Below are positions 59,741 through 64,000 of a stretch of 64,000 nucleotides of DNA, one piece after another. The stretch covers positions 1,801,361 through 1,865,360 of the forward strand of contig NZ_LJIX01000006.1 of the NCBI RefSeq assembly GCF_001420595.1, given 5' to 3'. Source of the DNA: Cytobacillus solani. Lineage in GTDB: Bacteria; Bacillota; Bacilli; Bacillales; Cytobacillaceae. Every line of letters starts with the position of its first letter. Positions within the stretch are counted from its first letter, which is position 1. Below the pieces are notes generated by a model. That model ran no database searches. It worked only from the letters and a program-made list of their open reading frames with translations, and was not told where the DNA came from. The translations under genes were made by a program, and so were the position numbers.

Positions 59741-59821
59741 GTACCAAGTGAAGCCTAACTAAACCTAGCCGAACCGTAACACACCCCGCCAAGACCGTAT
59801 TGGACCTAACCGTAATGTACC
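59741..59821 (-). repeat. 81-base tract of five-base periodic GG-pyrimidine units
   Basis: Read on the minus strand from 59821, the bases fall into 6 pentamers, one extra T (59791), then 10 pentamers: GGTAC ATTAC GGTTA GGTCC; AATAC GGTCT (T) GGCGG GGTGT; GTTAC GGTTC GGCTA GGTTT; AGTTA GGCTT CACTT GGTAC. The third base is a pyrimidine in all 16; 11 of 16 start GG. The period of five excludes a normal coding repeat, and the only open frame across it has no start with a binding site. It lies in the same strand and gap as the RAMP-like/HNH operon. Likely a noncoding RNA or binding array. Confidence 0.8.
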
Positions 59822-59835
59822 AATTTCTCTTCAGT

Positions 59836-59859
59836 GGTCAAGTAGGCACAAGCTTGACC
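59836..59859 (-). ncRNA. Hairpin between the HNH gene and the pentamer tract
   Basis: Minus-strand GGTCAAG / CTTGACC with a ten-base loop, extended by AGT / ACT after a two-base bulge. No T run follows, so it is not a classical terminator. With the adjacent tract it could form a structured RNA of about 120 bases. Confidence 0.45.
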
Positions 59860-59884
59860 AGACTAGGTAGTGTCTAGTTTCGAA

Positions 59885-60187
59885 TTAACACTTTTCATCA
59901 TCCCATGTTAAATGCCTCCAATTTGGAGGAATAATTCCTTTTTCTATCGCTCTGGATGTAAGTCCTCTATGTAAATAACAACTTCTTAACGCATGGCACG
60001 GAAAACAGAGAGTTCTCAATGTGGAAATTTTATTATTACCATAAATTCCAGACTGTTTATGATCGATATGGCAATTCTCAAGTGATATCTGTTTATGACA
60101 CCTTACACATCTTCTCTTGTCTCTGTTCCAAACGATAGGGCGAATGTTGTTAAACCAAATCTCTTTAGGTAAACGACTTTTAGGCAT
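59885..60187 (-). CDS. HNH endonuclease
   Basis: 100 residues. CVRC (27-30), CHIDH (39-43) and CFPCH (61-65) give a zinc-ribbon HNH fold with His in HIDH as the likely catalytic residue. ATG 60187 overlaps the stop of the RAMP-like gene by eight bases, so the two are translationally coupled. Small HNH proteins are common in phages, and this one may nick DNA in partnership with the upstream protein. Confidence 0.88.
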   Translation of the reverse strand: MPKSRLPKEIWFNNIRPIVWNRDKRRCVRCHKQISLENCHIDHKQSGIYGNNKISTLRTLCFPCHALRSCYLHRGLTSRAIEKGIIPPNWRHLTWDDEKC

Positions 60188-60779
60188 TTCGTCGATTCCT
60201 TAATGGGATTGCTTTAAAGGAATTTACTTCAAATCGTCCAAAACCATTTGAACGATTGTCCCCAATCCCTACAAATAACCCAGCATCGTGACAGACGCTC
60301 TCTAAAAGTTCCTTATTAATTAGAGAACTATCCCATAAAATTGAAAAAGATGTCTTCCAACCAATAGATGACGCTAGTCTGTATCGAATATGTCTAGAAG
60401 AGGTTTTAGCCATTTTAACACTACGGATATCAATATAAACCTCTTGAGAAGCATCTGTTGTTATTCTCTCTTGATTAGGCACTTTTCGATTCTCGAAGAC
60501 AAGTTTGTCTGTGAGTGTATCAAGAGTTGCTGCGAGTGTGCTTTGTAATCCCCGTTTAGTGAATTTAGCAGCATTTATTAAACAACGATGAATATAGCTC
60601 CCATCTACATATAAAAATCCTTCATCAGTTGTTTTGTAAGTGTTTTTCCATTCTTCAGGATTATTTCCAGCGACACCATTTTTTTCCTTTCTCTCCAATG
60701 GTATGCATTCAGGGGAAAAACAATTGAACAGTATAGGTCTAGTCCCAGTAATTTCAACTTCTGCTCTATACATCGCCAA
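60180..60779 (-). CDS. Phage-type protein with RAMP/Cas7-like glycine-rich loop
   Basis: 199 residues from a TTG at 60779 (MAMYRAEVEITG), with GAGGTGA six bases upstream; an ATG at 60773 is possible. The C-terminal GIGDNRSNGFGRFE (171-184) looks like the glycine-rich loop of RAMP proteins (Cas5/Cas6/Cas7). The N-terminal VEITGTRPILFNCF and IPLERKEKNGVAGNNPEEWK segments recall a family I have seen in phages without a known function. No Cas1, Cas2, Cas10 or CRISPR array is near. RNA binding is inferred, not shown. Its partner is the HNH gene. Confidence 0.6.
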   Translation of the reverse strand: MAMYRAEVEITGTRPILFNCFSPECIPLERKEKNGVAGNNPEEWKNTYKTTDEGFLYVDGSYIHRCLINAAKFTKRGLQSTLAATLDTLTDKLVFENRKVPNQERITTDASQEVYIDIRSVKMAKTSSRHIRYRLASSIGWKTSFSILWDSSLINKELLESVCHDAGLFVGIGDNRSNGFGRFEVNSFKAIPLRNRRNA

Positions 60780-60795
60780 ACATAATCACCTCAAA

Positions 60796-60847
60796 AATAT
60801 TTATGTAATAAATATTATATCCATATTTTATTGATTATATCAATAAA
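60796..60847. promoter_or_regulatory. Two palindromic operators between XRE and RAMP-like genes
   Basis: Palindrome 1 is AATATTTAT-GTA-ATAAATATT (60796-60816). Palindrome 2 is TTTATTGAT-TAT-ATCAATAAA (60827-60847). Both are perfect nine-base arms around a three-base spacer, 31 bases centre to centre (about three helical turns). A further half-site AATATTTAT is at 60852. The position between divergent genes fits cooperative binding by the XRE protein. Confidence 0.7.
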
Positions 60848-60919
60848 TGGAAATATTTATTGCTTTTCAACCCTAATAAAAGTTAGCTTAAAAATATACT
60901 TTAGTAATAGGTGATATTA

Positions 60920-61231
60920 ATGGATTGGAAAATGGAAAAAGTTGGGCTAAGAATAAAAGAGTTAAGAAAAGAATTTAATAAAACATCTAATGAGGTAGTT
61001 GAAGCTATTCATATTTCTCAGCCACATTATTCACAAATTGAAAATGGCCGTGTACCGATCACTCTTGAAAACTTAATAAAAATTTGTGATTTTTATGGTA
61101 TTACCCTTTCTGAATTTTTCGATGAAAATTCAGATGAGAATTTAAAGACTTTGCTTAGTACCGCCAAAAAATTAAATAAAGAGCAAATTAAAGCCTTGAG
61201 GAAATTTTTGGAAACAATTCATAATAGTTGA
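60920..61231 (+). CDS. XRE-family transcriptional regulator
   Basis: 103 residues from ATG 60920 (AGGTGA upstream). An N-terminal HTH is VGLRIKELRKEFNKTSNEVVEAIHISQPHYSQIENGRVPITLENLIKI, seen in phage repressors and SinR-like proteins. The C-terminus is a short helix (KLNKEQIKALRKFLETI). It faces the RAMP-like/HNH operon across two palindromes and probably represses it. Confidence 0.9.
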   Translation: MDWKMEKVGLRIKELRKEFNKTSNEVVEAIHISQPHYSQIENGRVPITLENLIKICDFYGITLSEFFDENSDENLKTLLSTAKKLNKEQIKALRKFLETIHNS

Positions 61232-61975
61232 AAAATCAATTAATTCTCCATAAATGTTATTGATTTTTACATCTCCGCCAATCCTTATTAAAAAGGTTAA
61301 ATAACTGTCCGAGTATTATTTGTTTGTGGATCATTTTGATTTTGTTCACAATATTTGAGAATCACTGTTCATCATCTAGTGAACTACTTGTCTTTAGATT
61401 TGAAAATCCACCTTTTTTCTGTTTAAAAGTTAATGTAATTAAAAAGAGAACAGTAGAGGTAACTTACAGTTCTCTTTTTTGTTTTCCTACCCATTAATTG
61501 GGAGGTAAACAAACTATATAAAGTGGCAACTTTAAAGTGGTATATGTCAATAAAGACACAGGAGAAAAAGAAATGGTTTTAATAACTGAAGCTGGCACTG
61601 TTAATGAATGAAAAGTTTGGAATTATGGGCAATTAGTTTATAGCCCTAACGGAGTAAGGTGTTCGGATAGCTCGATACCTTCCAATGGTGTTTAGAATTC
61701 CTTATCGGTATCGAACATTTTGGTACAATAGTTGTCGAGGTAAATTAGAAAATTATAAATCCATTAATCAACAATCAGGTGCGATTATTGAACTGAATAA
61801 GTATTAATTAATCAAACATTATAATTAAATTGAAAATAAATTTACTCAATAAAAATCCATTTTGTTCATTCTTTATCAAAATGGATTTTTTATATTTACT
61901 AAAAACTATAAGTTTAAACAAACTTTATTTCATAGCACCTTGTCTTATGATAGAAATAATTGAGGTAAATATATA
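61232..61975. other. Noncoding stretch after the XRE gene, with a terminator
   Basis: Stem AAAAGAGAAC / GTTCTCTTTT (61442-61478) followed by TT ends one unit. Near 61541-61612 an open run reads VYVNKDTGEKEMVLITEAGTVNE before a stop; it looks like the end of a small unknown protein without a start. The rest shows no gene. Confidence 0.45.
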
Positions 61976-62233
61976 AGTGATATTGATATTTCCAATCAAA
62001 CATCCGACATAATTGATCCTGAAATATTAAATAATGCTGATTTAGTGGTTACACTATGTGGGGATGCAGCTGATAAGTGTCCTATTACACCACCTCACGT
62101 AAAAAGGGAACACTGGGGTTTGGATGATCCAGCAAAGGCAGAAGGCACAGAAGGGGAAAAATGGGCTTTCTTCCAGCGAGTTCGTGATGAAGTTGGAGAA
62201 AGAATTAAGCGTTTTGCTGAAACTGAGGAATAA
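61976..62233 (+). pseudogene. arsC: Arsenate reductase ArsC, 3' remnant
   Basis: The frame reads [20 protein letters not shown] and on through [30 protein letters not shown] to ...RFAETEE, the C-terminal 80 residues of Bacillus thioredoxin-type ArsC, with the two redox Cys of the C-terminal relay (CGDAADKC) intact. The N-terminal CTGNSCR nucleophile part is missing, and stops lie upstream. A GTG at 62045 could give at most 62 residues. A hairpin AAGGGA / TCCCTT with a T-rich tail follows at 62247-62277. A relic of an arsenic resistance locus. Confidence 0.9.
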
Positions 62234-62246
62234 TAAGACAATTGGC

Positions 62247-62277
62247 CAAGGGAGCAATCCCTTGCTTTTATTTTTTT
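62247..62277 (+). terminator. Terminator after the arsC remnant
   Basis: Stem CAAGGGA / TCCCTTG with a four-base loop, followed by CTTTTATTTTTTT. Confidence 0.85.
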
Positions 62278-62432
62278 CTAAACATAAGATCATATCAATA
62301 GGTTTTGTTGTTAGTGGGTACTACTATAAATTTATCAAAATTTATTATGATCACGTATGTCAGCAAGCTTAACCATCTTACTAGATTAGGGTATACTCCT
62401 GTGAGCGATTAATTGGACTATGAATAAAATAT

Positions 62433-62585
62433 TTAAAGTGAAACCTGCTTACATAAAAGTGGAGCTAAATTTTCGATTTGTTTTTCTTCATAAATGGACT
62501 TATTTTGTTGCGACTTGATTAAATCCAATACATCTTTTAGGAGCAGTATATCAGCAACAGCTATTAATCTACCTTCAAGTAGCAC
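62433..62585 (-). CDS. Possible 50-codon fragment
   Basis: Minus-strand open run VLLEGRLIAVADILLLKDVLDLIKSQQ... ends at 62433. There is no good ribosome binding site; the frame is open back through the terminator hairpin, so it may be a truncated relic. No family is recognised. Confidence 0.3.
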   Translation of the reverse strand: MLLEGRLIAVADILLLKDVLDLIKSQQNKSIYEEKQIENLAPLLCKQVSL

Positions 62586-62602
62586 TTTTGAATTGGATTT
62601 CC

Positions 62603-62634
62603 AAAAAAAAGCAAAGAAATTACATTCTTTGCTT
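62603..62634 (-). terminator. Terminator of the 74-residue gene
   Basis: On the minus strand AAGCAAAGAA / TTCTTTGCTT is followed by eight T. It lies 15 bases past the stop at 62648. Confidence 0.9.
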
Positions 62635-62647
62635 AGCCAAAAGATTA

Positions 62648-62872
62648 TTATTTAATTGGTCCCTCAAGTTCTTTTTTCAATTCGTCTGGAATCAATTCTT
62701 GCAAAAAATGAAATACAGTTCTCCCTTGCATATGTTTAGTAAAGTCATTAAAGTAAACTTTTTCTTCATCCTCAATCTTAATATCATTAAAGTCATCTTT
62801 AATTCGTTCCCACACTTCAGGTTTACTCTCTTTCAAAGCTCTCAAACTAAAACTTAGTCCATACTTTTCCAT
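62648..62872 (-). CDS. Small protein of unknown function
   Basis: 74 residues (MEKYGLSFSLRALKESKPEV ...), acidic, predicted helical, with GGAGGG seven bases before ATG 62872 and its own terminator, so it looks like a real gene. I do not recognise it. Confidence 0.65.
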   Translation of the reverse strand: MEKYGLSFSLRALKESKPEVWERIKDDFNDIKIEDEEKVYFNDFTKHMQGRTVFHFLQELIPDELKKELEGPIK

Positions 62873-64000
62873 GAAAATCCCTCCACTCTTATTAATCTAG
62901 TCTCAAAATGACCAATTATTATTTATCAATACAAACAAAAGTATAAAAATAAAATATTTACACTCAAATTCTATCTTCTAAATTTCCCTATTATAACTAC
63001 CAACGATAAAAAATAAAAATGGTACTTAAAAAAGGTTATCAGATTTTTCAATGTACACGTTTAACATCCAGTGTGTAGGATATAGGTAGTCGGGAGTTAT
63101 CTCATCACAAACATAGCAAATTTATTATCTTCATCGATAGGCAAAAGTTCATACTTTATGCATCGAGTTCCTTTACACTTTTGTTTTTGACGTTTTGCCT
63201 TTTAATATAAAATGTCTTTTTTTAAGCTCTCCTTTAATCTTCTTCTCATTTTTTATCATACCTAAAAATACCATTTATTTTCTAAAATACTAATTGAACT
63301 ATCCTGTCTTTAGTTTAAGAATAGTATTTCACAATCTCTTCTATAGTTTAACCTAGATATCTAGATATTGCTCAACAATTTAGCCCGCTTGTTGAATAGA
63401 ATGACTTGCATTTAATAACAACTTTATTATTTTCTAAAAGACTTTATTGTAAATTAAACATCTTTATTATCTATGTACATTTGAAACGGAGAATATGTCT
63501 ATAATACTGCTTTTCAGTACCTAAATGTAAGATCTCTTCAACATTTAAATTTACACATTTTCATTTTTATAAATAAATAGTTTACCCTGACACGAGTGGA
63601 AATGGGGTAACTTACCTGAATTTGCTCATGTGTTTATTTTCAGTGGAATTTGAAATCATTAATGGTTTAATGTAATAGAGCTGAAAAATAGTGAAAAATC
63701 TACGTGAAATGTTTCAGATCATGACACGACGGTTTGGCTTGGGATTTATTTAACGAATTCCCTGATATTAAGATAATAGTATTTAATGATGGTATGCAAA
63801 CAACATAACCGATTCTAGAACTAAACAGATTACCGCTCCAACCTAATCATTTTAGACAGTGAGTATTTTTATCGTTAATCGACCCATAACATGGAAAGCA
63901 CAATAAGTACTGCATCGAAACCTTTATAAAATGCTACCAATGGAAGGAAATGATTGAAAAGTAGCAATTACACCTAGATTAAAAATTCTGTGTTGAATAA
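62873..64000. other. AT-rich tail without a clear gene
   Basis: Stops in all frames. One minus-strand run (about 63108-63200) reads KCKGTRCIKYELLPIDEDNK followed shortly by a stop, which may be a gene relic. No repeat of the left junction and no rnhB 3' sequence appear before the window ends. Confidence 0.5.

Larger units (their letters stand above)
43422..64000. mobile_element. Integrative element (or tandem elements) inserted in rnhB; right end beyond window
   Basis: The left junction is exact at 43421/43422 inside the rnhB GIDEVGRG codons. The insert carries a replacement RNase HII, three tyrosine recombinases, two accessory recombination genes, a three-gene SMC-ATPase system, and beyond 57.8 kb a phage-like module. 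The AT content is visibly higher than in the core. A perfect 19-bp repeat at 43595 and 57811 suggests that one element may end near 57.83 kb and another follows in tandem. The 3' half of rnhB, which should mark the right end, is not seen before 64000. Confidence 0.85.

Noticed and set aside
59741-59821. Coding repeat or CRISPR array
   Set aside because: The period of five does not fit codons, the frames have no start with a binding site, and there are no repeat-spacer units.
60180-60779. Type III or type I CRISPR-Cas protein
   Set aside because: Only the glycine-rich loop is shared; no Cas1, Cas2, Cas3, Cas10 or array is found in the window, so a CRISPR label is not supported.
60920-61231. 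XRE protein as antitoxin of an HNH toxin
   Set aside because: The XRE gene is divergent with its own operators and is not in an operon with a toxin-like gene; a repressor role is simpler.

Overview
The window comes from a Gram-positive, endospore-forming Bacillaceae bacterium. The first 43 kb keep the gene order of the Bacillus subtilis pyr-ylo-smc-ffh-rplS-rnhB chromosome segment, including the 26-residue sporulation peptide SpoVM, PrkC/PrpC, FapR and RqcH. Codon use is AT-rich. I cannot fix the genus. One visible difference from B. subtilis is that the two serine dehydratase genes (sdaAB, sdaAA) are missing between fakA (yloV) and recG.

Core region, 1-43128. It starts with the pyrimidine operon tail (pyrD end, pyrF, pyrE), followed by convergent rqcH, a 52-bp tandem repeat block and a Ca2+ P-type ATPase. 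Next comes the long housekeeping cluster: yicC-type RNase, remA, gmk, rpoZ, coaBC, priA, def, fmt, rsmB, rlmN, prpC, prkC, rsgA, rpe, thiN, spoVM. rpmB lies on the other strand. Then follow yloU, fakA, recG, the FapR-controlled lipid operon (fapR-plsX-fabD-fabG-acpP), rnc-smc-ftsY, ylxM-ffh, rpsP-khpA, ylqD-rimM-trmD, rplS with its leader, a signal peptidase and rbgA. Many pairs overlap by ATGA, which implies translational coupling. Starts were moved to fit ribosome binding sites and family N-termini, with TTG or GTG starts for def, smc, fakA, recG, ylqD and rbgA.

Accessory region, 43175 to the window end. The native rnhB is broken inside its catalytic GIDEVGRG motif after 82 native codons. 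What follows is foreign DNA that opens with its own short RNase HII gene, translationally coupled to the first of three tyrosine recombinases. The recombination block is a large recombinase (now split by an IS1182-family insertion sequence), a second large recombinase, an HTH/P-loop-kinase fusion, a small accessory protein and a third recombinase. Its cargo is a three-gene SMC-type ATPase system that resembles ABC-three-component defence. A perfect 19-bp repeat at 43595 and 57811 brackets this block.

Beyond 57.8 kb, on the minus strand, is a phage-like module: a small protein with a C-terminal glycine-rich loop resembling RAMP/Cas7-type proteins, an overlapping HNH nuclease, a hairpin, and an 81-bp tract with strict five-base periodicity. 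A small protein and a 530-residue protein of unknown function follow. A divergent XRE regulator faces the module across two perfect 21-bp palindromes. The RAMP-like/HNH/pentamer-tract/XRE group is the best candidate here for an undescribed system. The last 2.8 kb hold decayed DNA, including an arsC remnant and one small gene. The 3' half of rnhB is not in the window, so the island continues past 64000.
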